Positions 21,011-32,472 of a stretch of DNA of 64,000 bases are shown piece by piece. The stretch spans positions 72,054,115 to 72,118,114 of the forward strand of contig NC_052619.1 of assembly GCF_016545825.1 (NCBI RefSeq), given 5' to 3'. The stretch comes from Eucalyptus grandis (lineage: Eukaryota > Streptophyta > Magnoliopsida > Myrtales > Myrtaceae). The number at the start of each line of letters is the position of its first letter. Positions within the stretch are counted from its first letter, which is position 1. Below the pieces are notes generated by a model that worked only from the letters and a program-made list of their open reading frames with translations, ran no database searches and was not told the DNA's origin. The position numbers and the translations under genes were made by a program.

Positions 21011-21808
21011 ATAAGGTTCTTGAACGATTTCGTATGAAAGATTATAAACCCATAGACACTCATATTGTAAAAGGTGAAGGATTGAGCCATAGACTGTGTC
21101 TAAGGACTCCTCAAGAGAAGGAACAAATGAAACATGTTCCTTATGCTAGTGCTGTTGGGAGCTTGATGTACTCTATGATGTGTACAAAACCTGACATATG
21201 TTTTGCAGTTGGAATGGTGAGTAGATACCAATCCAACCCAGGTCAAGCACATTGGAAGGCCGTTAAGAGAATACTAAGGTATTTGAAGGGAACTGTTGAT
21301 TACAAGTTGATTTACCAAGGAAAGGATCTGCGACTTGAAGGCTATTCAGATGCTGATTGGGGAGGAGATTTAGATGAAAGAAAATCTACCTCTGGATTTG
21401 CTTTCTTATCGAACAATGGCGCCATATCATGGAGCAAAGAAGAAGTAAACATGTATAGCCTTGTCCATGATGGAAGCTGATTTCATGGCATTATCAGCAG
21501 CGGTACAAGAAGGAGTTTGGCTTAAGAGATTTTTGGATCATTTAGGCGTTATTGAGAAAGCTGCAAATCCATTATTGGTTAATTGTGATAGCCAATCAGT
21601 TATAGCGTATACCAAAAATCTAAAATATCATGACAAGACCAAACATATAGATACAAAGTATAACTTTGTCAAAGATATAGTTGCACAAAAGGATGTGAAC
21701 TTACAGTACATATCTACGCATAGAATGGTAGTAGATCCTATGACAAAGCCAATACCTAGAGATGTGTTTTGTAGTCATGTAAAATCTCTAGGATTGCGTA
21801 GAGTCTGA
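21011..21808 (+). pseudogene. copia B RNase H
   Basis: Three frames together give the connection (VPYASAVGSLMYSMMCTKPD), the WKAVKRILRYLKGTVDYKL helix and the RNase H core. The core has YSDADWGGDLDERKSTSGF with the first catalytic Asp, EADFMALSAAVQEGVWLKRF with the Glu, NCDSQSVIAYTKNLKYHDKT with the second Asp and KTKHIDTKYNFVKD. It ends VKSLGLRRV-stop at 21,808. The catalytic residues are all present; a frameshift near 21,465 splits the domain. Confidence 0.9.
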
Positions 21809-22648
21809 TGTACTGGATTGTAATTTCTCATAAGTGGTTCACATTTATGAACTTGTGTTTTTCATTATTAATGCCTATGAATCTTTGTTTGATTTTTTTG
21901 CATCTTAATGCTCAGTGCATTACTTTAAGTTGAGAAAGTATGTCGGACAGATATAAGATTGGCCCACTTACACGGGTAATCACCTCTATTTAATGTGTGA
22001 TAAATAGAGATGAGATTGTTTTTAAGCTTATTATCTAGGTGATAATCGAGAGCTCAAGTTTAAAATACGTATGTCGCCTTAACTGAGTGTTAAGATGAGC
22101 ACATAATACTTATTATGTCCGAAAGTAAAATAACCTACATATTTTACTTTATCTGTCTATGATGCCAGATGTGAGTTCTGATGAATTTTGTGAATGAGTA
22201 GATACGTGAACTCAAGTTAGACATTGGGTATGTCTGAACTATCATCTATAGGGTATTAAAGGTGTAGACATACGCTCCATGGAAAAGGAGTAAATACCGT
22301 AATACATATTTCATACTACATATGCATGAGACGACCAATAAGAGTGGCAAAAGTTTGATCTCAACTTTTATGGTGTGTGAGACTCTTGAGGAAAAGAGTT
22401 CCTCAATTTTAGTGCCCTCATGACTTTTACTTATTCTCAAGATTTCTATTTAATGTTTACTATCTTAGGATGTTGCTAATGGTCATGAGTAGATTCGATC
22501 TAATGGGACATTTCTAAAAAAAACAAACTAAACTGAAATTGAGAGTTTGAAGGAAAGAGGAAGATCAAATTCGGAGAATCACATTCTAAGTTTTGTATTC
22601 ACTGGTCGACCAATTATGACTGTCTTTGGGATGATCATAATTCTGAAT

Positions 22649-22683
<35 letters not shown>

Positions 22684-22908
22684 TTGTTTAAAAGAAATCA
22701 AGAGAGATATAAATGTGATTGATCGATCTAGGGTACTACATACTAAATCTACTCAGAGTATGACGCACATTATGAGCTGCTATATATTCCTAACAGATGT
22801 ATAGCAATGAGCTCTCAAAGTATGCTAGTCGCACGGATTATTCACCGGTATGAATGTTGAAAAGAGGTAAAGAGAATCCTGTTCGGCCCACCATGTGCAA
22901 GTGAGAGA
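21809..22908 (+). other. 1.1-kb 3' non-coding spacer of copia B, with (TA)n
   Basis: Between the RNase H stop and the 3' LTR there is no meaningful frame. The spacer carries a (TA)15 run (22,652-22,681). It resembles the equivalent spacer of copia C (27,371-28,500 on the minus strand) in words such as ATGTCGCCTTA and CTAGT(C)GCACGGATT near its end, so it belongs to the element. It ends in the polypurine tract just before 22,909. Confidence 0.75.
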
Positions 22909-23384
22909 TGATGGTTTTATTAATTATTGTGATGGGCCTAAGTTGGCCCTTCCGCCCATGTTGGGCCTAAAAGCCCGGCCCACAAGATTAGGGCCCATGG
23001 ATGGAGGGATATGATGAAGGGCACGTTTCTTTTTGGAGGGGACGTATATAAGGGAGAAAAGAGAGGGAGGAACGTACCTTTTGGCATAACATACGTTCCC
23101 TCCTCCCTCTCTCCCTTAAAAATGCTCCAAAAGAAAAACAAAGGCAAAAGGCGATGCTCTCTTCCCTTCAAGGAAAAATTGACGTCATCGGATCGAACGG
23201 GATTGGTTTTCTCTTCCTCATATCAGCGTTGGTGTTTAATCTGTGGCTAACAAGGTACGTTCGATTCTATGATGTGCCTTAGAAACGGTGATGCATGTGT
23301 TTTTCTCGAGCTCGTCTTCCGCACAAGTTTAGGGGTTCGATTTAGTGTCGATTCCGATTTTTTGGGAATCCGACAATCCCAACA
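22909..23384 (+). repeat. 3' LTR of copia B
   Basis: Same length and ends as the 5' LTR, with the TATA box at 23,045-23,052. It is preceded by a purine-rich GTGAGAGA stretch, the likely polypurine tract, and followed by TSD GATAC. Confidence 0.95.
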
Positions 23385-23412
23385 GATACAAATGCATTTA
23401 GAACTAAGTTAG
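23385..23412. mobile_element. Outer end of the right TIR of the MULE-like element
   Basis: Sequence right of copia B continues the inverted repeat that is interrupted at 15,952. The GATAC repeat at 15,948-15,952 and 23,385-23,389 is the TSD of the insertion. Confidence 0.55.
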
Positions 23413-24370
23413 TTAAATTTCAAAGTTTAGAATTAAATTAGTATTAATGTAATAGGTATATAACTTTTTTGAGACTTTTCTCCGATTGAATGGCTCGATT
23501 TAGTCTAATGTATGAAAAGTAATACACAATATTATATGATCACAGATCTTGAAAATAATAAGATGGGTTGTTTATTCTTTTACAAGCTTCTTACAAACGT
23601 GGTTAAAAATTGTATATTGGCACATATCTATCATTAGAAATGAGTTTTAATAGCTTTGGGAAAACACATATATAATTGTGGTAGCTAGACATGCGATGAC
23701 ATGAGACATCTTATCTACTTATATGCGTTGCTCTATCACATTTAAAAGTTATTGGATGCACCTTATTCTTGTGAACCATCAACTTCAGTAGACCTGCAAG
23801 GGACCCAAATTATGAGAGCTCACGTAAATCAAGTGAATGCAAAAATTGCTCAATTCCATTTGTGTCAATATTTGGAACTTATCAGCTAAAAAAAAAACAT
23901 TTGAGACTTATCTTTACATTCTAAAGAAATATCCGACGGTAAGTTCAATCTTGTACTTTTAATGAAAAAATTCCCTATGATTCCCTGCCCTCATTTACTT
24001 TTAATATAAAAAATCCAACGGTTCTTCAACCTTGTCAAACTAATCCATGAGAAACCATGCCTAAATCTAAACAAACAATAATAATGTATATGATTATAGA
24101 TGAACAAAAGAGTAATTTACAATAATTAAGATTTGTCAAGTAATCAATTACTATTTCTAACTTCCTGATTTAAAGTCATCATAATCATCAAGCATTCTAT
24201 AAATCACTCCTCTTCCTAGTGTTATAACAAATTGTGTTTATAATCTCTAAATAATCATATGTGTAAACATTATCTTTTTTAGGTTTGTCCACCAAACCAA
24301 GGACTATACATTAAATGAAGATAACAAATGACATAATGCTAATTAAAAAATACTGCATTTTAGACATTTG
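23413..24370. other. AT-rich intergenic DNA, nothing recognised
   Basis: No similarity to the elements elsewhere in the window and no frame above chance. Short poly-A/T runs only. Confidence 0.5.
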
Positions 24371-24374
24371 AATT

Positions 24375-25545
24375 GGTTCCATTGCCACAAAAAGACGCGC
24401 GTGTGCAACTTTGCAGCAGGTGCAGCATCCAATTTCCGGTCAATAAAGTTGATGGACTTAAAATGATGAGGTGGAGGACATTATCATTACACGATCACAT
24501 GGAGTTCCTTCTGTTTTTCGTGCTTTCACATGGCTGTGTCTACGTAGAAAATTCAGAGTCAATAAAGTTATGGATTTAAAATCAATAAATTGGAGGACAT
24601 TATCATTACAAGATCACATGAAATTTCTTCTTCTTCCGGCTTTTCACAGGCTCTGGTGATGTAGACAACGCCTATTCTGAATCCACTTTTGAACTTATGG
24701 ACAAATGAAAAAAGATCCTCTAACATTTGCTTCCGAGTTGTGAACGCGAGGTGCTATGGTGACCAATCAAGGATTATTATTAGAAAATTGTTGTTATCGA
24801 GTGCTTTCTAGGAACTTTTTAATCATTCCACACCAAATAATAAGTGACTTTATTAATTATGTATAATACAAGAAAAATAGTATTTTGAAAATGGCAAAAA
24901 TTTTATTTGTGGATATTTTATTTAACCAGTAAAAATGGACATTCGTCGGTAAAATCCTCATTAGAAAAAATTATACTTTAAATATTTGCATTTGACCCCA
25001 TTTGCAATAAACAGGAAAACGTGCATGGGCAACTTTGCAGGTGCAACTTTCGATTTATAGTCATTAAAGTTGATGCCTTTTAAAATACTAAGGTGGGGAC
25101 TAGTTAGAAAAATGGACACAGTAGCACATGCAGCTGTACCCCTTCTTTTGTCCGATGGAGATTTACCTTTTCTCTTTTTGCTCAAAACAGTCGTACCTTT
25201 TCTTCTTTTCTTTTCTTTTCTTAAACAATTGTACCTTTTCGTGCTTGTCACGTAGGTCTGGAAATGTGGACACTATCTACTCTAAATTCACTTTTGTACT
25301 TTTGGATTACAAGTACTCGGGTATATTCTAAGATTAATTCGTCTGAATTCTAAGACGTAAAACATCTAAGGTATTTTCTCTTATGTGGAAAAGAAAAAAT
25401 TACACTCGAGAATTAGGAGGCCTTTCAAATGAGGAGAGTAGACTTCATCGCATCTCATGAGAGGTGTTTAATAAATTGGCAATTCTCAAATATTTAATCT
25501 ATATTATTATTCTCTAACAATGTTTACAGTTGGACATAATTAAAA
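24375..25545. repeat. Locally repeated AT-rich segment (three related copies)
   Basis: The words GTGCAACTTTGCAG, GTCAATAAAGTTGATG and GGAGGACATTATCATTACA recur: 24,400-24,500, 24,550-24,640 and 25,020-25,110. The trailing part (GTAGACA...CTGAATCCACTTTTG) recurs at 24,660-24,700 and 25,255-25,305, and again at 11,030-11,060. The ~115-bp unit at 24,470-24,650 is a direct duplication. This is probably an interspersed non-autonomous repeat plus local duplication. No protein or RNA gene was recognised. Confidence 0.55.
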
Positions 25546-26023
25546 TCCCATGATTGGCCCGTGTTCCTGAGCCATATTGATGATTACTCGCGGTTTTCAT
25601 AGAATTATCTTATGCAACCTTTCACTTCACATTCAGTTTGCAAATATGATTGAAAAAGAAAAATCGGTTCCGGAAGACAAGTCCTTCGCACTGATAGCAT
25701 ATTTACATAAAACCCGGCCCATACCAAGGGTAAGAATTTACGCTCAATTTGAGTGTGTTTTGTCTTACAGGCCTTGTTATAAAAGTTCAAAAAATTCAGC
25801 CCAAAGCTTTAGCCCATGCAAAGTTAAAAAAGCAAGCCCATGTTTAGTGAGAAAAGCCCAAACCTTTACAGGCTCAGCCGCTCCAAGACTCAACAAGCCC
25901 GACCTTGATAACTTCTTTCTTTCTTCCGTTTTCGATTGGATCCTGCAGCGGAGAAAACATGGGCACATTACCGATCCCGCGACCTCACACGCTCCGCCTC
26001 GAGAGGGCGGCGCGTTGGTAGAA
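25546..26023. other. 5' flank of the TPK fragment
   Basis: GC content rises toward 26 kb and a plus-strand frame is open from 25,577 through the TPK start. However, its translation upstream of the family start matches nothing I know and is probably 5' flank or UTR. Confidence 0.4.
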
Positions 26024-26431
26024 ATAGACGTCATGCGCCACTGCTCCTCCTCCTTCCTACTTCCCTCAGCCTCGGCATCCGCGGACAACGATGCCCGGCC
26101 TCCTTTGGCGAAGGTGCTTGTCCTGCTCAACAAGCGGTTTCCCCCCGATTCACTCCTCTGCTCAGCACGCACAGTTCCGTGTGGGTGCTGATGGGGGTGC
26201 GATTTGCATGAACGAGGAAATCCCTAACTTAAAACAGGGAGAAAATAGCTATAGATGGAGCTCTATTAAGCTCAAACTTTGTCATTTCAAGCTTTACCTT
26301 ACTGGATTATGGCAACGAAACTGAAGCCAAGTTTTCTGGGTTATCGAATTTTCTATTTTCGATTTTCAATTCAATCGGCACACTGATTTCTCGTTTCTTT
26401 TGTATTTCCAGCAGCTTTATCCTCACTTTTG
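26024..26431 (+). pseudogene. TPK: Thiamin pyrophosphokinase (TPK) pseudogene fragment, exon 1 to start of exon 2
   Basis: Three successive frames spell the N-terminus of plant TPK, which makes thiamin diphosphate from thiamin and ATP in the cytosol: IDVMRHCSSSFLLPSAS (the family start Met codon is ATA here) then KVLVLLNKRFP in frame 1, PRFTPLL in frame 2 (~26,140-26,165), and HAQFRVGADGGAICMNEEIP in frame 3 (~26,165-26,225). The last piece corresponds to the ADGGAN/R motif of the active site. An intron-like stretch ending TTTGTATTTCCAG (26,399-26,411) is followed by QLYPHF and a stop, matching the start of exon 2 in family members. Retention of an intron argues for a DNA-level copy rather than a retrocopy. 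Two frameshifts, start loss and missing later exons make it a pseudogene. Family recognition is from memory of TPK sequences. Confidence 0.72.
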
Positions 26432-26635
26432 AAGCTCCTCTTCATTAACGGTGACATGGTTATAGAGCATCAACTCTTCGTTGCAGTTTCCTGATTTCAC
26501 TGCTACTCCCTGGACACTCTGTTCGGCCCTGCTTGCAGTCGCCTCAACCGAAGACCTCATAAAGTGATCATTTCTACTTGTTTCATTGATTCTCGTCCTA
26601 GAAGCCATGCCTGTGTTTGCCTTATTCATATCCAA
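26423..26635 (-). CDS. Unrecognised 70-codon ORF
   Basis: The ORF starts MDMNKANTGMASRTRINETS and ends VTVNEEELQK-stop, rich in Ser, Asn, Glu and Arg. It has no signal peptide, membrane segment or motif that I know. It abuts and runs opposite to the end of the TPK fragment. It may be part of an unknown exon, or a chance frame in the flank of the pseudogene; chance is likelier. Confidence 0.15.
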   Translation of the reverse strand: MDMNKANTGMASRTRINETSRNDHFMRSSVEATASRAEQSVQGVAVKSGNCNEELMLYNHVTVNEEELQK

Positions 26636-26966
26636 TCAGTAATCATCCCAAGTCATAATCCTTTGCTAGATTGAACTAAATTTGCTCTATTTTAAATGAC
26701 TGTGAATGAAACCTAGCCGAGAAGTTTGGTTATGGTTTAAGTGAAAATCATCTATGATAAAGGTTCTAGTAATGATTTTAATATGTTGATGATTTCGTGA
26801 TAGTCTAGATGTGAATCGTAGCTTCATTACTGCATATGGACTTCATGGCAAGGAATTGTATGCACCCTACGAGTGAAAATGGTGGCAGTGAAATTACAAT
26901 TCGTGCTAGACAAGCCCCAATTCACTTTTTTTATAACAAGAAGTGTCGTGGAGTGGTAAACCAATG

Positions 26967-27370
26967 TGTAGGAAGAAAGTCGGCAGAAGACGATCAATCT
27001 CTTTCTGATGCGTAATGAACAATTTACCTCAGAATGAACGTTGAATTGCGGATAAATGACAAACAATATTACTTCACGATAGTCTGAATGCAGTCATGAG
27101 GAAAACATTCAATTTCCACAGCGTAAATGCCAATTGTCTTTGTAAAGGAGTAAGGGAACGTTTTTTTTCTTTGATGGAAAAGGGAGAAGGAGAGTAAACA
27201 ATTTCTTTCTGAACGTACTTTCTACCAACAGTCCCAACGGTTGTCTTCAGAAGTTTTTTATATGACTCCCTCATATCCTTTCAAAAAGGTGTCTCTCTAT
27301 CATAACATATCAAGACGAAACGGTGCGTCTTAATTGCACCACATCATGGATGTACTAATAAAGTACAACA
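26967..27370 (-). repeat. 3' LTR of copia C
   Basis: The left ~200 bases match 41,043-41,239 (TGTA.GAAGAAAGT.GGCAGAAGACGA, and CTTTGTAAAGGAGTAA.GGAAC further on). The right end is placed at AAGTACAACA because TCTCCTACTC beyond it is the reverse complement of a purine tract (GAGTAGGAGA), at the same place as the tract before the 3' LTR of B. Length is about 404 bp. Confidence 0.75.
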
Positions 27371-28514
27371 TCTCCTACTCGGACATGATGGGCTTTATAA
27401 CATTCAACATTCATTAACCTTAGAAACAATTCATACTAGCAAGAAATCTGTGCGATCAGTGAGTACATTTGCACTTAGGAGCTCAAATTATGCATATGTT
27501 AAAGATGACATAATGGCTACAATCCCAAAAAATAAAAACAATTAATGTCTCATGGTACCCTAGACATATTTTGCTACATCAATTCAAGTATACCTATCCC
27601 TTAAAGGCTATACGTGACTATTCTCATAACACCATGTATTTATAATTATATCCAAAACTATAGAAGGCGATATAATTGGTCGACCGGTAAATACATGTGA
27701 TAGATGTAAAATAACAATAGTCTTCATTCGCACTCATGTCTTTCTCCATCTCAGAACAACTGCTTTCCTAGACATGTCCCAAAAAGTCATATATTATCAT
27801 GATCGCCAGTAACATGCTAAAGTAGCAATATTGATCTTTCACTTCAAGAATATAGTCATAAGTAACATATGACACAAAATGAGGTAAATTATAAATTGCC
27901 TCAATAACTTACAGGATGAGTGAATAGGGATACTTTCACTCACATTCCATTGTTAGTCATACAATGCACATGTAGTATATATTATATGCTATAATGGATT
28001 TCTTTTTTTATAAGAGCATATATCATTTATTAAATATATCAACTATACGGATCTTTGCCTAAATATAGTCACGTATTTCTCATGTACTCAAATTTAGCTC
28101 AAGTGCTATATCAGTTCGCTTTCTATAGCGCCTAATTAAGTACTCGCATTTAACATCTTTCAAGCATACATGATTGTGGGACTATGATGTTTGTTTTTAT
28201 TATAAACAAACCACACACCTCATATTGACTCCAACTAAGGCGACATATCATTTTATGTACTAAGCTTACTCTTCAACATTTATTTGTCTATAATGTCTCA
28301 TCTCAACGTGCTAACTATAGTGCTTGAGGTAATTTCTTGTGTGAGTGAGACAATCATTGCCTACTGACATGCTTTTCAATAATATATGTGTGTATATGCT
28401 AGTCTCACAATGGATTTGTATTTATTGATAAAATATCAAGTCATTAATAAATAATCAAATATAATACATACGTTCACATATACATAAATTAATGATCCTT
28501 TACAATATCACATG
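27371..28514 (-). other. 3' non-coding spacer of copia C
   Basis: AT-rich and without frames, at the place of B's 1.1-kb spacer and sharing some words with it (ATGTCGCCTTAG, GATCGCACAGATT). It ends in a GAGTAGGAGA polypurine tract beside the LTR at 27,370. Confidence 0.65.
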
Positions 28515-29169
28515 TCACATTCTAGGAACAGCCTTCGTAAATGGATCCGCAACTATTCTATTAATTGAAATGTTTTGTAGAATCACTTCTTTCTGCGCAA
28601 TTATATCTCTAATGAAGTTGTTCTTTATGTCAATGTGCTCCATCATTCCATGATACTTGGGATCTTTCACATAGGCAATGGCTGTTTGACTATCACAATA
28701 AACTATCACTAGTCTTGGAACCTTAGTGACAATGGTTAAATTTTCCAAGAAATGTTTAGCCATACTGTTTCTTGCACTGCGGCGGAGCATGCAATAAATT
28801 CTGCCTCCATTTTAGACAAGGACATGCATGTCTGTTTCTTGCTATTCTAAGAAATTGCGCACCTTCATTGAGCAACAACGCATATCCAAAAGTCGATTTA
28901 CGCTTATCTAGGTCTCCTCCCCAATTAGCATCTAAATAGCCTAATAGGTGTAAATAATTCCCTTAGTAGCAAAGTCAATAGTCTATGGTGTCTTTTAAGT
29001 ATCTTAGGATCCTCTTAACTACCTTTTAGTGTGCTTGACTAGGATTTGATTGATATCGGCTCACCAATCTCACGGCATAACATATGTCAGGTCGAGTACA
29101 CATCTTAGCATACATCAAACTTCCGATCGTATTAGCATAAAAAATAGTTTCCATTTATTTATTTTCTTC
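28515..29169 (-). pseudogene. copia C RNase H
   Basis: The last open part (28,790-28,515) holds VIVYCDSQTAIAYVKDPKYH, KNNFIRDIIAQKEVILQNIS and ADPFTKAVPRM, parallel to B's C-terminus. The upstream part (28,990-28,800) reads the DANWGGDLDKRKSTFGY region frame-shifted. It would remove RNA from the hybrid; it is broken. Confidence 0.8.
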
Positions 29170-30072
29170 TAGAATCTTAGGATATATTTTAGTACTTAGG
29201 CCTTCACCTTACATGATAAGGATGTCAATGAGAATATAGTGCTGCATATTGAAACGTTCAAAAATCTTCATTATATAAAACTCTTATGATAAAGTAATGA
29301 GTTTCCCTGATTGATCTCTTTTGATCTTAACTCATAATATATAAGTAGCTTCTCCCATGTCCTCCATTTCAAAATTGGAGGACAACTATTCTTTTATGGT
29401 GATAATCAAAATCTTGTCATTTCCAACTAATAGAATATCGTCCACATAAAGTGATAAAATCACAAATTTATCTTCGGACCGCTTGACATATACACCGTGA
29501 TCTTCTTCAATCATTGTGAAACCAAAAGTCGTTATGGCTCGATGAAAACACATATACCACTGTCTAGATGATTACTTAAGACCATATATTAAGCGATGAA
29601 GCTTGCAAACTTTATGCTTTTGACTTTTAGCTATGGCTATAAAACCTATTGGCCGCTTCATATAGATTTCCTCATCTAGTTTTCCATTGATAAATGTCCT
29701 CTTTATGTCCATTTGATATAGTTCAAGGTCCAAATGTGCAACGATGACTAAGATAATACGTATTGAGGCAAATCTTACAACTGATGAAAATGTTTTCTCA
29801 TAGTGTATACCCTATTGTTGAGTATAATCTTTCGTCATAAGACGAGCCTTATACTTTTCAATGGATCCATCCATCCTTCGCTTAGTCTTAAAAACCCATT
29901 TATTTTCAATAGCCTTGCGATTGGGTGGTAGATTAACCAAGTCCCAAACGTGATTTGCCCTCATTAACTCCATCTCATCTTTCAAAACTTTGCTCAATTC
30001 TTCCTTATCAGAGGATGAGAGAGCATCTTGAATAGTCTTAGGCTCGGCATCGTCTTGCTGAGCAATCATAAA
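29170..30072 (-). pseudogene. copia C reverse transcriptase
   Basis: RT entry reads TIQDALSSSDKEELSKVLKD and NKWVFKTKRRMDGSIEKYKA (30,069-29,812). Further on, the minus strand at 29,452-29,424 reads LYVDDILLVG, the intact catalytic box. Numerous frameshifts lie between. The order and wording match element B. Confidence 0.8.
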
Positions 30073-31190
30073 TGCTTTCCCTTCAACCTCAAAATGATGA
30101 TGATGAATACTTTTACGATTACTTTTACATTATTGAATTTCTCTTGTATTCACTTCACCAAACGATGCAACACTCCCACTAGGTCTTGCATTTCGAGGTA
30201 AATCTTTAATTCCCTCTACAACATTAATTAGTATGTTATTAAGATCTTCCATCTGATATAATTGGAAATCCTTATCAATCTCACGTCTACTAAGAAAATT
30301 GTTTTCCAAGAACATGACATCTCGTGACATCATTTCAGTCATACTTCCATCAGCTTGTTCACCTATGAACATGTACCCTTTGAAATGTTCATAATAACTT
30401 ATAAAGATACATTTCTTTCCTCTAGGGCATAATTTGCCACATTTATGGGAAGAATCATGAACATAAGTTGCACACCCCTATGGATATAGATTACTTAAGT
30501 CTGGTTTCCTACCAATCCACAATTCATAAGGGGTGGAAGTGACTGATTTTCAGGGCGCTCGGTTAAGTACATAAACAATAGTTAATAATGCATCTTCCCA
30601 ATACGAGATAGGTAAATTTGCTTGTGCCATCATAGACCTAACCATTTCCAATAGGGTTTTATTCCTTCCCTCAGCAACCCAATTTTTGTTGCGGAGTACC
30701 ACGAATAGTCAATTGTCCTTCAATTCCCTTTTTATCACAAAGAGCTTTGAATTGCTCAAAAGATACTCACGTTCTCAATATGTTCTCAATGCCTATATTG
30801 TTTTGTTTAACTAATTCTCTATCATCACTATATATTGTCTAAAGCAATCTAATGCTTCTACCTCATGGGAGATTCGAAATACATAATCGAAATGCGTGAA
30901 GTCATATATGAAAGTGATGAAATATGAGGCTTTATGCCTTGCCCTCATGTTCAAAGGATCACAAATATCAGAATGTATGAGTTATAATGGAAATTCGGCT
31001 CTAGTTCCTTTACCAAATGGTTTTCTAGTTGATTTTCCCACTAAACAATGTTCACATACGGGTAGATCAACATTAATAAGTGACCCCAAAAGGCCTTCTC
31101 TAGCTAACATTTGCATTCTTTGTAATCCAATGTGACCGAATTTAGCATGCCAAGTACTTGCATCAATCTCAACATTACTAGAAGATACAA
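30073..31190 (-). pseudogene. copia C integrase, badly decayed
   Basis: The minus strand keeps scattered integrase remains. At ~30,540-30,700 a region corresponds to HANLPIS and LLTIVYVLNRAP-like text. 30,372-30,130 gives MFIGEQADGSMTEMMSRDVM, parallel to B's VFIGEQESGSITEFESRDVT. No continuous frame covers the core. The plus-strand frame at 30,896-31,135 is its shadow. Confidence 0.65.
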
Positions 31191-32472
31191 TTAAAGAAAA
31201 ACATAGTCAATGTCTAATACCATAAAACCATTAAATACATGACCTGAATCATAATAAATTGTTTTAAACAAAATGTCAATACAATCACCATGAAAATTCA
31301 ATACATAACCTAGGCTAAGCAGAACAATTACAGAGACCAAATTTCGTCGAATATTTGAAGCATAGAGGACATCATGTAAGAATGGACTTTGACCACCATG
31401 TAAAATTAATTTATATATGTCAATACCCTTTACTTCAACTCTTGAGTTATTCCCAACATATATCAATCTTCTTCCAAGCTGTATCTGACGATACTCCACA
31501 AATGCTTCTCGGTCTATAGATATGTGATCTGTTGCTCCTAAGACTACAGTCCGCATTAGATGAGATTTAGCAAGCATTATAGTGCTATAAACAAAAGCAT
31601 TACTTAAAGTAATGGAGTAATATGGTATCTCTTTCGACTCAGTGCATTCATAAGTAAAGTGACCTATCTTGCCAGAATTGTAGCACTTCATCTTGGCCTT
31701 ATCCTTCTTCCCACCACGCCTCTTGCGTTGGAAAGTCTTAATCCTCTTAGGTGCCTAATCAATCTTCTTCCCTTTGTTGTTGAATTGATGATTCCTTTTA
31801 TGCTTGAAGCCCGAAACTTTGTGCGAACTCGATTTAGCAACATAAGCATGGATAGAGGATCGCGTAGCTTTTAGACGCTCATCCCCTAATTCCAAATGAT
31901 GCGCTATATCATCCAAAGTGACAATATTCTCATATGCGTCAAATTGATCTTCAAATGCTCCCAATCATCACGAAGTGACCTTATAACAGCCTGAACTTGC
32001 TATTCATCAGTGAGAGTGTGACTTGCCGACTTCAACTCATGAATCATGTTTGACATTTTCCAAAGATGCTGCCTCACCATTACATTTGACCGTTTTGGTA
32101 TGTGTCAAACTTAATGGTGAGTCTCCTCAACTTAGTATTAGATGTACCCCAAACTTATCTTTCAAGGCAACCCACATTATTTAAACTTTATCATAACTTT
32201 TAAACTAATACATAAGATCATCTTACATACAACTTAGCAACGTGATGCAAGCAATGCTATTATTTTTTCTTCCAAGCTTGATAAGTTTCTAGATCTCTCC
32301 TGTGTTGAGCTGAAGTTTCATGCTCTGGTTCATCCATAATGTGGTTGAGGGTTTTTAAAATCTCTTGCTCATGAATGTATTAAATATTTCGGTGCCAAAT
32401 ATCATAATTGTCACCGTTCAGCTTCTCACCCTTATTGAGATAAGCCACAATGGTCTTGGATGGCGAAGTCAT
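31191..32472 (-). pseudogene. copia C gag, zinc knuckle and protease start
   Basis: Gag starts at 32,472 (MTSPSKTIVAYLNKGEKLNG, parallel to B's MASATKSIVVELNKGEKLNG). Gag text continues in fragments (MGAFEDQFDAYENIVTLDDI; 31,964-31,755). The nucleocapsid reads CYNSGKIGHFTYEC (31,688-31,650): the second Cys of the CCHC knuckle is Ser. Protease follows in the same frame (LGATDHISIDREAFVEYRQI, where active copies have DSGATDH), then YVGNNSRVEVKGIDIYKL and NGFMVLDIDYV. Several frameshifts break it. Confidence 0.85.

Larger units (their letters stand above)
15953..23384 (+). mobile_element. Ty1-copia retrotransposon B, complete in structure
   Basis: Two 476-bp LTRs (TGATGG...CCCAACA), a 5-bp TSD GATAC on both sides, tRNA-iMet PBS right after the 5' LTR, and gag, protease, integrase, RT and RNase H in Ty1-copia order. 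Total length is 7,432 bp. The LTRs differ at about 30 positions by eye (roughly 6%), so the insertion is not recent. The coding region has at least seven in-frame stops and several frameshifts. It lies inside the TIR of a MULE-like element. A related copy, C, is on the minus strand at 26.97-41.24 kb. Confidence 0.95.

Noticed and set aside
25577..26191. A 204-codon protein fused to the TPK N-terminus
   Set aside because: Only the part after 26,024 resembles TPK; the upstream translation has no family match and is probably 5' flank.
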